The position numbers were made by a program, and so were the translations under genes. DNA of 64,000 nt. Origin: Cordia subcordata. Its lineage: Eukaryota > Streptophyta > Magnoliopsida > Boraginales > Cordiaceae. Below the pieces are notes generated by a model that saw nothing but the letters and a program-made list of their open reading frames with translations, was not told where the DNA came from and made no database searches. Where the stretch lies: the NCBI GenBank assembly GCA_028554755.1, contig JAPTOF010000009.1, positions 662,501 to 726,500 on the forward strand, written 5' to 3'. Positions 11,655-22,239 of the stretch are shown here, piece after piece (positions within the stretch are counted from its first letter, which is position 1; the number at the start of each line of letters is the position of its first letter).

Positions 11655-13605
11655 ATGACCGATCCTAATGCTTCTTGGTGATCACTTGTATCCTCTTCCC
11701 TACCACCCGAATGTGTCCCTTATGCATGTCGCTTGTGTGGAAGTTTCATGTATCCTACCGTTTTCTGTCGCCACAAGAATTCCCCACCTAGGGCTAGTGC
11801 TACTAATGACCCCTATAGTCATGCAACATCTCATACATCTTCATTTAGTAATCATGACTATATGGATGCATATTCTTGTTGTTGCAATCATTGTGGAAGC
11901 CGTGCTCACTTATCTAGTGCTTATCCCACCTTTCACTCTTATTCCCGATTGCATGCAATGCCCTATGCCCCTAGCAATCATATGCCCATGCATGCATGTA
12001 CATCTAGTTATCATGATTCTAGGAAGCAACATCATGCATTTTCACAATGGGGTCAAGATGACTCTTTATTCTATTCACCTTCTAGTTTTGATTGTCCACC
12101 TCCAACACCTTCTTTTTCCACCTATTTCTCTCCCGAGTTTTTTTATGGTTATGTGCAAAATGATTTTCAACATGACTACCCTTTTCACTCGGTTGAGTCC
12201 TCTTCTTTTAGGTTTTCTTCTCAAGAGGAAACACTTGACTATCTCTTATCCCTTATCCAATCTAACCAAGAACAACTTGAGAGTTTAAAGCGAGACACCA
12301 AATCTTTTGGTGTGTCCTTGGAGAGAATGGTTAAGAGTGTGCAACTCATGAGTGAGAATGTTGAGATACCTTTAGAACGAGTTGAAGAGATAGGAGAGAG
12401 ACCTAGAGATGAGAGAAATAGTGGTGAAAAAGATGATGTTTTAGAGAGAAGATTAGAAAAAGGGGTTGATGGAGAGATCACATCTTGTAATGAGGATGAG
12501 GATGAGCTTAATGATAATTTGGTTCTTGTTGACTCTTATGAATATGTTTTAGAGGAAATAGTACCCTATCCTCTTGCGCTTTCGTTGCCACCCAATGAGT
12601 CATGTGAACCTAACCTTCCCTCTCTTCCTACATTATCCATACACATGGAGGTTGAGTCTTATGTCGATAGTACTCAATTGCATTCCGAGTCAACATTTAG
12701 GGAGTTTAGCGCGCATTCTCCCCTTAAGCATTCATGCATACATGATGAGGAATCTGTTGAGTCCCCTTTGTCTTCTCCATTTGTGCCTGCCCCTGGTGAA
12801 GAGCATGATGGTGAGATGACACCCACTAGTGATGAATGTATTGTTGAATTTGAAGAGACTTTAGCTAGTGAAGGTTTAATGTCATCCATTGGGAAAAACA
12901 AGACATCAATTTCGGAGGTTTTAGATGATAAGTCTCTTGGAGTTAAGAATCACAATGTTGAAGACAATAACAACTCTAAGAAGACACATAAAAAAGAAAT
13001 TGATGTGCTTAGAAGAATGATCTATGTGTCTTTTTAGATGTTTGATTAATCATTGATGGAAATAGAACCCATTAAGATCGAATCCACCCCTAGTGAGGAG
13101 TTAGAATGTCCTAGGCTTTAAAATTCTATATTTTGTGGAGAAAAAAGAGTGTAGTACGTCTAATTCCCCTATCCTTGATCTTCCTTCTCCCAATGTCATT
13201 CTCACTCCTCCTTCCTATTCCATTGAGCCTCCCTTTTTGGAGCTTACATTTGTGCCTTCTTGCATAGAACACTTTTATCTAGGGTTAGAAAACACGTTTC
13301 TTATGTTGCATGCATTTGACTTATCTTTAACCCATGAGGATGGTGTATTTTTAGCCCTTGATTTTGAGAAGAAGGCCATGGGGTAGCTAATTAAAGAGCA
13401 ACTGGGACATGATTTTTCACATTTGAGCATGCTTCATTCCACACTTGCGCATTTATTTGATATTTTAGGGTGGGATCTTGAAAAGGGGTACACCATGCAT
13501 TCATCGCCCCAACCCTTAGTATATGACCCTTTTCCCTCTACGTTCTGTGCTTTGATAATTATTTGGCAATTTGTGCCACGCAACTTTAAACATGTTTTAC
13601 TCTAA
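11655..13605 (+). pseudogene. Element C ORF: zinc-knuckle protein of unknown function (broken)
   Basis: I do not recognise this protein. The ATG at 11655 is in frame with the long open stretch 11733-13037, with one TGA near 11679. Near the N-terminus are two spaced zinc-knuckle motifs, each CX2CGSX2-X-X4-C: 11727-11768 has Tyr in the His place, and 11883-11924 has Tyr for the last Cys. A His/Ser/Tyr-rich stretch follows, then a charged, probably coiled-coil region (about 12215-12480), then acidic and Ser/Pro-rich blocks. A frameshift near 13040-13130 leads to a C-terminal part (13135-13605) with one more TAG. The element E ORF on the minus strand matches along its length, most strongly at MTPTSDECIVEF, NKTSISEVLDD and the C-terminal LGLENTF/FLALD blocks. 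The zinc knuckles and the position after the primer site suggest a Gag-like RNA-binding role (inference). Confidence 0.75.
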
Positions 13606-15102
13606 CATTGGCGCCCGACTGGAGGCGTTAAATCCAGAGCTACTAGGAGGCGCCCTAGGCTTGTTCATATTTTTCTTATTTTTCTTGTATTTATTTGCCT
13701 TTGCGTTTGTATATAGTAGATTAGTTTTCTTGTACTCATTCTTGCTTTGTACATAATATATTAGATTTCTTTTGTTTATCTTACCTTTTTATATTTTAGG
13801 CTTTCTTTTGTTTATTTTCGTTCTTAGTAGGTTAGATTTTTACTCCCTTACTTGTTCTTGCTCCTTTCCTTCATTTGTGCATCAATCCCTTACCCCATGT
13901 TTATATCCTTGTTTATCATTTCAAATGTCAATGTGAGCTTGCATAGCATATCTTCTAATCTCTTCCTTTCTTTTTTAGCATTAGTGCTTTCCACAAATGA
14001 TAGAGGCTAGTAGATCATTGGATTGTCTTTGGCATTTGCGGACTACATGGAAACAAGGTTGTATCTATCCATCTTTTACTTGTCCGTATCTATCCCTCTC
14101 CGCATTCCCCATATGTGTTTCATGTTGATTACTTATCGTATGGCTTTGTGATTTTTGCTTGAGGATAAGCAAAGTTTAGGTTTGGGGGTGTGGTTGCTCA
14201 TTTATTGTTTATATCATATATGGGATAGATTTGCTTGCATATCTTATTTTTGCTTAAAATGTGTTCAAATTTTTCAATTTTTTGCATACTTTGAGCTATT
14301 TTATCTCCACATTGGTTGGAGAGTTGGCTTTTGTTATTGACTTAATTGATTGGAGAAGATAAGGGTGTATTGTGGGGAGTAAATGGAGTGTAGGGTATAA
14401 CCTAGACTTTGAAGAGAATCCTTTTGAAAACTGTGAGGAGTGACCATTTCTAAGAATGCACATTGTAGTTTCTCCACAATTTGGTTGGAAAAAGTGTTTT
14501 TAAAGGGTTGTTGATATGAGTGCCCATTCCTTGATTGGTTCTTTTAGTGTGCCTTAGCCTCTTCTTTTTCCTTTCTTTTTGTTCTATTTTTGTATTGAAA
14601 AAAAAATGAAATGAAAAAAAAATAAAAAAAAGGCCAAAAAGGCAACAAAAAGATTGAAAAGTGAGGCACGTTGAATAAGTGTCAAGTGACATAATGTCAA
14701 GTTAACACAAGTATCTCTTTTGTTCTTTCATGTGTTGTGAACAAGGCTCTTACATCAATGTGAGCCATTGTGATGCATCTTCTCTTTCTTGTATCTTTGA
14801 GGCTAAGTGCATGTTGGGAGGCCATGTTAGTTGATAAAGCATGAAGTATCAACATCCCGAGTGCGTGAGTTGGAATCCTAAGTTTGTGGTAATTCTAGCT
14901 ACTTGGTGACATTCCCAAGAGATGTAAGACCCCGTGTGATTGAAATGAGGATCTGAAAAAGACTAGGGAAGCCCTTATATGAAAGGAATGACCCCTTGTA
15001 CCCCTTGAATACGAAAAGATAACAAGTCAATGCAATTGGCAACTCTTTGAAAAGCATGAGGATAGACTTCATTTAGGCTTGCTTGAGGATAAGCAAAGGA
15101 TA
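13606..15102 (+). other. Element C 3' untranslated region
   Basis: Non-coding. Begins with an ACTAGGAGGC(G/A) motif after the ORF (13648) also found after the integrase stop of F (22288). Contains an internal polypurine-like copy (14157-14192, CTTGAGGATAAGCAAAG then GGTTTGGGGGTG), a T-tract/A-tract pair (14555-14640) and blocks shared with F (e.g. AGTGACATAATGT, CACAAGTATCT, AACATCCC). No ORF supported. Confidence 0.8.
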
Positions 15103-15115
15103 GGTTTGGGGGTGT
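15103..15115 (+). other. Element C polypurine tract
   Basis: GGTTTGGGGGTGT directly before the 3' LTR start TGATATGTGTC, preceded by CTTGAGGATAAGCAAAG. A second copy of the block lies ~920 bp upstream. Confidence 0.8.
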
Positions 15116-15383
15116 TGATATGTGTCATTTGTGCGTGTTGGCATCTAGTTTTTGCATGAACATTTAAGGGTGTTTAGAGTATAATTGAGTGCACTTAGTA
15201 TAAAGTTTATGCATATTTGTTAATATTTGTACATAATGTATTTAGGTGCATAAATACTATACTAAGTGTTATATTCAATGTTTTAAGAGTGTTTTGGAAG
15301 GGTTCAAGCTTATGGGAGGAAGAAATGAGCTAACAAATGAAAATCGGAAGAAAAGGAATAAAGAAGAGATCATTCTAATCCAG

Positions 15384-15494
15384 CCGGGAGTCGACCGGCC
15401 GCTCCAGAGAATAAAGAATTTAAGTCGGTCGAGTTCCTCAAGGAGCCGGTCGACCGGCTAGGTCGACCAGCTGTGCACTGAAGCTGTTTATAAA
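15384..15494 (+). promoter_or_regulatory. Element C 3' LTR promoter: palindromes plus TATA
   Basis: GTCGACCGG copies at about 15391, 15445-15458 (perfect GCCGGTCGACCGGC) and 15461-15472, then TATAAA at 15489-15494. Confidence 0.55.
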
Positions 15495-15995
15495 TTGCTC
15501 GTTTCATCTCATTTCCAGGGGAGGAACTTTTATTTCTTAAATCCTAATAAACCTGAACCCTTTACCCACTTCACCAAACACCCTAAACCACCATCTAAAG
15601 CCCATACCAAGCTTGGATTGAAGCATTCAACAAAGATTTGAAGGATTTGTACAGATTTGGAAGCAAGAATTTAGGGAAGTTCTTCTTGTTCTTTCTCTAT
15701 TTCTTGTAAATATGTTGCTAGATTAAGCTAGATTTAGGGTTGATTGTTGTTGTCTATTAGATTAGGGCTTTGAATACTGGATTTGTGTAGATCTTTGGCT
15801 CTTAATACATGTTTGTTTACATAAATATATGGCATGATTCAATATGTCTATGTGTTGATAATCAAACATGTCTATGTGTTTGTTAAAATGCCTAAGTGAA
15901 TATGCATGTGTTATTTGTGCTTCAAATGCTCTTATCTACTTATATGGGTGATGTGATTATGCTTAATCTGATGGCTTTGCTTTGTAGAGTAGGCT

Positions 15996-16143
15996 TTAGC
16001 TTTCAATCCAGCTAATAGGTTACATGTTATGCTTAGTCGAGTTTAGGTGCTAGTCCTTGGCTGTAAATCCAGCCAAGGGATAAGTTCTAAGCACGGATTG
16101 CGTAGGCTAGGAGGGATTAGCCCTTAGTTTTAAATCCAGCTAA
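15996..16143 (+). repeat. Hairpin array in element C 3' LTR (three units)
   Basis: 15996-16015 (TTAGCT/AGCTAA), 16057-16076 (TTGGCT/AGCCAA) and 16124-16143 (TTAGTT/AGCTAA, which still pairs through a G-U wobble in RNA). One unit fewer than in the 5' LTR. Confidence 0.75.
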
Positions 16144-16542
16144 CGGGTTAAACCACTAGTATTAGTTAAAAGAGCCCCCAATCAACACAACGGCAATAAA
16201 AGTCCCAAGCCTTAGATAAACCTTATTCATTATCATAGCCCAAGTGTTGTTGCAATGCAATCACCCTAGGTCGCCTTCTTCTTTATTAGTGTTTCCTTTC
16301 TTAGTTTGGCTCCTTTAAGTTCCTCCATAGATTAGTTTTTATTTTCCTTTTTCTGAGCTCCCTTCCATCCTAAAGTAAGCACACATACACACACGTAGCT
16401 AGTTTAAAGCACCCGAGCGCATAGAGACTAAACTAAGGTAGCCTCCCTGTGGATTCGACCCCGCACTTGTACACACTGTACTACACACGTCCCGTGCACT
16501 TGCGGGCTATTTAGGCTTGTGCTCAAATAGCGTATCACTTGG

Positions 16543-17267
16543 AATTAGGTTTTGGCTTTCTTTAGAGTCTAAGATAACCTAATTGGGCTTGGATGGTTTC
16601 TTATTGGGCTTGGGCCTCCACATGGATTATGGACTATTTGTTGGACTTGGATTGTGGGCTTGGCCCAATCTTCGAAGACGTGTGCTAGAAAGTTACTACA
16701 AGAAGAATTCAAATTGTACAAGTAACTTCCATGACATATGGCAAACATTTACTACTAGGAAAAAGTTTCCCACATAGAAAGTTTATAAAGTTTAGGTGCC
16801 AAACTTTTTCTAGCATCCAAAAATTTTGTAGTTGATATCTTCTATTTTGGCAAGAGAATACGACAACACTTGGCCACACTTATTGTGTGTTTTCTTGCTC
16901 TAGATTTTCAAGAGCATATTACTTTGCTTCTTCCCACACAAGAGGCTATTCTCTCACGAAAAGTCTCTTTAACTATAGAGAAGAAAAATAGGGAGTTGCA
17001 TATTGCGACACCCTTATAGTAAAATTTTTTTTGGTGGCCTTGTTCGTGAGCGGGAACAAAGCTCGTGACAGTTTTAGCTTCATCAAAAGCCCCACGCTTC
17101 AAGAGGTTAGCATTACATATTTTGCAAATACTAGTTATGTTTTATATGTTCTTAAACATGTTTTTATGTGTGTTATGTGGTTATTTTATTTTCCTAGCAT
17201 GTTTTCTTGGTAGTATTTTTTAAAATATGGACTAGGATAGACCACATGTAATATTATCGATCCTACA
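16543..17267 (+). repeat. Copia A last LTR, right part
   Basis: Resumes the LTR cut at 9840 and runs to the family end ...ATCGATCCTACA. With the left part the LTR is ~1.85 kb. No primer binding site follows, so this is the outer 3' end of the A complex. The next five bases, GTAGG, would be its target duplication; the partner lies left of the window. Confidence 0.88.
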
Positions 17268-18011
17268 GTAGGTTTAGGTGAATTTTTGGTTTAGGGAAAT
17301 AGGTGTGTGAAACAGTAGGAGTTCTCCCTAAAAAATTGCTAAAAAAGGGTTAAATAGAGCTGTCAACGCGCAGGTCTGGGAGACCAGCCAGTCAACCAGC
17401 CTTGGGGCTTCGTTGACAGGCCTAAATTGGCCAAGATTTTGATGTGGCCAGGGGGCCGCGGTCGGTTGACCGGCCTTGACAGGAGGTCAACCGGTCGTGA
17501 CAGTAAAATGTTCATATCTTGCTCGTTTTGGCTTCGATTCACGCATCATTTTTTTCTATGGCTTTGTACCACTTTTGGATATCTCCCAAGCCATTTTTCT
17601 TCATCTTTTGCACCCTATAAATATGTCCAAACTTTTTCCATGTCCTTCTTTGGTTGCAAGCTCCGAATTTGGCTTCCGTTGCCCTCAATTTCACCTCGGT
17701 CGCTCATTTCTTCGCTAGGCCACATCCAAATGCATCTTTCAAGCCTTCTTTAAGTCCCAAAAACCTTTGAATTTAATCCACATCCCAAATACCATCAATC
17801 AAGCTCGAATTATCCCTCACAATCTTACCTAAAACAAGCAATAAACACGTATTAATATAGCATTTAAGTTCTAACTACAACTATGAACGTGTAACCCCTA
17901 ATATGTAGAAGCATGACCTAAATGTTATACTAATACACCAAATAAAGCACAAAACAACTCAAAACAAGAATATACATGCAATGTGTAAGCACACAAAAAA
18001 TGAACACATCA
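17268..18011 (-). repeat. LTR fragment of family D/E (reverse)
   Basis: Aligns with the part of the reverse E LTRs near 25520-26213, including the palindrome cluster (about 17385-17505), and ends with the LTR terminus ...GAACACATCA. Copia A interrupted it at 17267/17268, so its remainder should lie left of the window. Its TATA-side boundary (TTAAATAG, ~17350) is still visible. Confidence 0.75.
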
Positions 18012-18054
18012 ACTGGCAACTCTTTGAAAAACATATGGATAGACTTTGATGTGT
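18012..18054 (+). repeat. Remnant of an Athila-type 3' untranslated region
   Basis: ACTGGCAACTCTTTG and following bases match the end of the 3' untranslated region of element C (about 15036-15070), plus strand. This suggests the D LTR entered the 3' end of an older plus-strand element. Confidence 0.55.
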
Positions 18055-19837
18055 TGATGTGTTGGATTTGTGTAAGTTTGTATATATTGTTTACATACAC
18101 TCTTTAAAGTGTTTTAAGCATAATTAACTACATTTAGGGTTGCATTTGTGCACTATTAGTCATATTTAGGCATATAGGTGCCAAAACGTATAAATGCTAC
18201 ACTAAGAGCCTTATTTCATGTTTTAGGCATATTTTGGGGGAAGGAATTAAGCTTAAACTAATGATGCTTAGATCAAGGAGAAAATTTAGGGTTGATTTGA
18301 AGGAGAAAAAATGAAGAAAAAGCCATTTGGAAGCTGTCGAACGAAGAACGAAGCAACCGAGCGAAATTGAACATAATTAGAGCAAAATTTGGAGCTTATA
18401 GCAATAGAGGGCATGGACAAAGCTTGGATATGTTTATAAGGATGGAAACATGATGAAATATGGCTTTAGAGGTCCCTAGAAGTGTTACAAGGCACAAAAA
18501 AAACTGTGCGCAAATCAAAGCCAAAACAAGCAAGTTATGGCAAAAACAGATTCTATAAGTCACCTAGTGCTCCTTGCCAGTCAACTAGTTAGGGCAATCG
18601 ATGTCACTAGAGAACTGAGAAAAAGCTATAGTACTTGCCAGTTCGGTCATGTTCTTGTTAGTCGACCGGTTATGGTGGCCAACAAACCCTACGAATAGCT
18701 ATAAAGAAAAAGCTATAATACTTGCCGATCAGGTCATGTTCTTGCCAGTCGACTGGTTAAGGTGGCCGACAAACCCTGTGAACAGCTATAAAATGCCCAT
18801 TTTGGCTCATATATAGAGGAGGAACCCAATATTCTCTCACGCAACATTAACCCTAACACTTTTCCCACTTCAATTAACACCCCAAACCACTATCTAAACC
18901 CCATACCAAACCAGGATTCAAGCATTCAACAAGGATTTGAATGGCTTGTACAAATATGGAAGCAAGATTTAGGGGAGCTCTTCTTGTTTTCTTTCTATTT
19001 CTTGTAAATATGTTGCTAGATTAAGCTACAACTTTGGATGTTTGTTATTGTTTATTAGATTAGGGCTATGAATAAAGGATTAGTTTGTATCTTTGGCTTT
19101 TAATTCATGCTTCTTTGCATTATTTAATGGCATGAATTAATCTATCTATTTATTGGTAATCAAACATATCTATGTGTTTGGTAAAATTGCTTAAGTAAAG
19201 ATACACGTGTTATTTTATGCTTAAATGCTATTGGTAGTAGTGTCACCTTAGCCTTAATCCATGCTAATGGCATAAGCCCTATTTGCAACTAATGTGTGTT
19301 GATTAATATGATTAATTAATGACTTAGTGTCGTAGGAGTACACCTTTAGTCTGAAATAATACTAAAAAGGTACTTGCTAGCAGTAGTTAATGCTTTAGGA
19401 GTCTAATCTTTAGTGTAAAACACTACTACTAGGTTAGTCACTCAAGTAGGACATTAATCAATACTAAAGAGAGCAATCAATTCATAAATAAACCAAATTG
19501 TTATTATAGCCCAAGTTTAGTAGCAACCTAATCGCCCGAGATCGCCTTCTACCTTGTAGAGCTTTCTTTTATTAGTTTGGCACCCTAGGTTCCTCCATTA
19601 ATTAGGTTAGTTTAGCTTTATTTTCCTTTCCCTGAGCTCCTTTTAATCCTAAAGAAAGCACACACACACACACATAGCTAGTTTTAGGCACCGAGCACGA
19701 AGTGACCAAACTAGGTAGCCTTCTTTTAGAGACAATACCTATACGCATGTACTATACTAGACATGATTCGTACGTTTGTAGGTGTAAAACTTGGTTGTAT
19801 TTGTGCTTTGTTTCTACATACCACTAAGTACACATCA
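18055..19837 (+). repeat. LTR of family F (Athila-type)
   Basis: TGATGTGTTGG ... TACACATCA, ~1.78 kb. The middle resembles LTR C (e.g. the stretch around AAATATGTTGCTAGATTAAGC at 19008) but is diverged elsewhere. Contains a palindrome cluster and TATA, and hairpin-like units with yet other arms (TTTAGT/ACTAAA near 19353-19375). Boundaries are approximate because I found no target duplication, and the start could be 18048. Confidence 0.65.
18580..18792 (+). promoter_or_regulatory. Family F LTR promoter: decayed palindromes plus TATA
   Basis: Degenerate GTCGACCGG units (CAGTCAACTAGTTAGG near 18588, AGTCGACCGGTTA near 18660, AGTCGACTGGTTA near 18738). TATAAA at 18787-18792. Confidence 0.5.
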
Positions 19838-20337
19838 AACTTCTTGGATAGTGTCCACACTATGGGTATGGTGTTCATGACCTTCTCTAGTATTTCTTTC
19901 GAGGTTTGAATAAACAAAATTGGATGATGGTTAATGCCACTTTCAGTGGTGGATTCTACTATTTGAGACTAAGTGAGGCGTGGGAGAAAATGGATTTGTT
20001 GGCCTAGAACTCTTTCCAAAACTCCTCTATGGATAGGTCTAGTTGAAGAGTGAATAGAAGAGGTGTACATGAGGTTAGAGTTTCTTTGAATTTGCCCACT
20101 CAGGTAGAAGCCCTTACAAACAAGCTAGATCAACTCATCTCTTTCACTCTTTTCTCCCAAAGTTGTAGATCTAGTTCTGTAGGTTCGTTCTCTGTCTCGT
20201 TGGTAGTTGAAGTGTGTGTTTTGTGCTTTAAGTCATCTCACAAGACTATAGCTTGCCCTCTAGCACCCCAATTTCCCAATTTCATGCAGGAGCAAGTTTG
20301 TGTTACCCAAAGTTATTCTCGTGAGTATAACCTATAG
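19838..20337 (+). pseudogene. gag: Element F gag fragment (Athila-type)
   Basis: A short C-terminal part of an Athila-type Gag. A GGF..L..EAWE segment near 19945-19990 and QVEALTNKLDQL near 20101 are typical of the family (recognised by eye). A zinc knuckle with all four ligands (CVLCFKSSHKTIAC) lies at 20215-20256. The capsid N-terminus, the start codon and the primer binding site are missing between the LTR and this piece. Stops occur near 20005 and 20042, and the frame ends at 20337. Confidence 0.7.
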
Positions 20338-22239
20338 AGGTATAGACCCTATGGTATGCAAACATAGAATTCATCTTAAGGATAGAGCCATTCCTTATAG
20401 GGAAATGCAAAGAAGACTAAACCTAAACATGAGTTAAGTGGTTAAGAAAGAGATAATTAAGTTTTTAGATGCGAGAATCATTTATCTAATCTCCGATAGT
20501 GAATGGGTTAATCCAGTTCAAGTTGTCCCTAAGAAGTTTGGGATCACGGTTGTAGAGAATGAGAGAAGAGAGCTTATCCCTACATGCACTTGCACGAGGT
20601 AGAAAGTTTGTATTGACTATAGGAAGCTCAACTCGAGAACTAAGAAGGATCATTTCTCATTGCCTTTTCTAGACCTGGTCTTAGATAGAGTAGCTAGGGA
20701 TAGCAACTATTTTTTTCTAGATAGCTATTCAGGGTACAATTAGATCCTCGTGTTTCTTGAGAACCAGGAGAAGACCACCTTTAATTATCCCTATGGCAGT
20801 TCTTCTATAGGATAACGCCTTTCAGTCTTTGCAATGCACCAGCAATGTTCCAGAGGTATATGATAGCCAGTTTTTTGCGACATGATTGAGAAGCATTTAG
20901 AGATCTTTATGGATGATTTCTCGATCTTTTGTGATATCTTTGATGAGTGCCTTAGTCACCTCTTTTCAATCTTAGACCATTGTGGGGAAAGGAACCTAGT
21001 GTTGAGTTGGGACGAGTCCCACTTCATGTTACAAAGAGGAATAGTCTTAGGTCATATAGTTTCCTCAAGTGGCATTCAAGTTGACCTGGCTAAGGTAGAG
21101 CTTATTGAAAAGTTGCCTATCCCTAAGTGTATTAAGGATGTTAGATCTTTTCTAGGGCATGCAAGGAATAGAAAATCATGGATACTTTCTCCGGATTTCC
21201 ATGCAGAGGTCTTGCAATGTGGATTCTTTTCGCCCACTCTCTTTAGGGATGCCTAAGAGTATTATAAGAAGTGTGTTAGATGTCAACAATTCGAGTCCAT
21301 CTCTAGAAGAAATATGATGTCATTATCCCCTATTCTTCCTTGTGAGCTTTTCAATGTTTAGGGAATCAATTTCTTGGGTCTATTTCCACTACACAATACA
21401 TTCTAGTGGCCATAGATTACGTTTCCAAATGGGTTAAGGCAATTTCAACACGCACTAATGATCATAGGGTAGCGGTCAAGTTCATTAAGGAGAAAATTTT
21501 CTCTTAGAGTCCTTAGAGTTTTGATTAGTGATGGTGGCCAACATTTTCGCTATAGGACACTTAAGGCATTGTTGAGAAGATATTTGGTCACTTATAAGGT
21601 TGCTATCCCTTATCACTTGCAAACGAGTAGACAACTTAAAATGCCCACTAGGGAGACAAGTTTATTCTAGAGAAAATGGTTAGGCCTGATAGGAGAGATT
21701 GGTCTATTAGGTTGAATGATGCTTTGTAGGCCTACCATGCAACTTTTAAGACTCCCATTGGTATGTCCCCATACATGTTAGTTTATTGGAAGGCTTGTCA
21801 CTTGCCGATAGAGCTTAAGCATAGGGCTTTTTGGGCAATCAAGGGCCTAAACGTTAATATGGCAAGAACGGGTGAGAAAAGGAAGTTTGACCTAGCAGAG
21901 TTGGAAGAGCTTAGGTTTGACGTGTATGAGAATCCCAACCTTTATAAGGATAGGATGAATAGGATTCTTGATAGACATATTCTTAGGAAATCATTCTTTC
22001 CTTTCGATAAAGTTTGGTTATTTAACTCACATTTGAAGCTCTTTTTTGGAAAGTTAAAGATAAGATGGGCTGGTCTGTATAAGGTGATGATAGCTTACCC
22101 TTCCAGAGTGTTAAAGATAAAGGACTTGAAGGATGGCAGAGAGTTGATAGTGAGCGGACAACGCCTGAAGCATTCATATGATCTGAGCATGGCTTGTGTA
22201 AATACTATAGCACTTCAAGACCCTATCTATGGAGGTTGA
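20338..22239 (+). pseudogene. pol: Element F pol: RT and integrase remains (Athila-type Ty3/gypsy)
   Basis: RT from about 20380: VVPKK, CIDYRKLN and FLDSYSGYN segments are recognisable, with the catalytic FMDD box at 20907-20918. After FLGHA (about 21165) the sequence switches to the integrase zinc-binding region (CVRCQQF near 21273), so RNase H is missing. The integrase core is heavily broken (21300-21760). The C-terminal part is open at 21763-22239 and has the family's GMSPY.LVY.KACHLP.E and GQRLK segments. RT before IN identifies Ty3/gypsy. Many stops and frameshifts occur throughout, so this is an old, dead copy. It is the only Athila-type pol in the window and the closest available model for the helper of elements C and E. 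Confidence 0.85.

Larger units (their letters stand above)
9841..16537 (+). mobile_element. Element C: non-autonomous Athila-like LTR retrotransposon
   Basis: A complete unit with 5' LTR (9841-11467), tRNA-Asp-type primer binding site, one unfamiliar ORF, long 3' untranslated region, polypurine tract and 3' LTR (15116-16537). Flanked by the exact 5-bp duplication CTTGG (9836-9840 and 16538-16542). It has no protease, RT, RNase H or integrase, so it must have moved with enzymes made elsewhere. The 3' untranslated region matches that of Athila-type element F at 22240-23652, which makes an F-like element the probable helper. Element E (24140-33533, minus strand) is a relative with the same ORF and different LTRs. 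Confidence 0.9.
15116..16537 (+). repeat. Element C 3' LTR (1422 bp)
   Basis: TGATATGTGTC ... GCGTATCA, matching the 5' LTR closely apart from deletions. Followed by target duplication CTTGG (16538-16542), after which the interrupted Copia LTR resumes. Confidence 0.92.

Noticed and set aside
11668..12288. 206-residue hydrophobic reading frame on the plus strand
   Set aside because: Overlaps the element C ORF in another frame. Its composition is a frame shadow, and the homologous element E does not conserve it.
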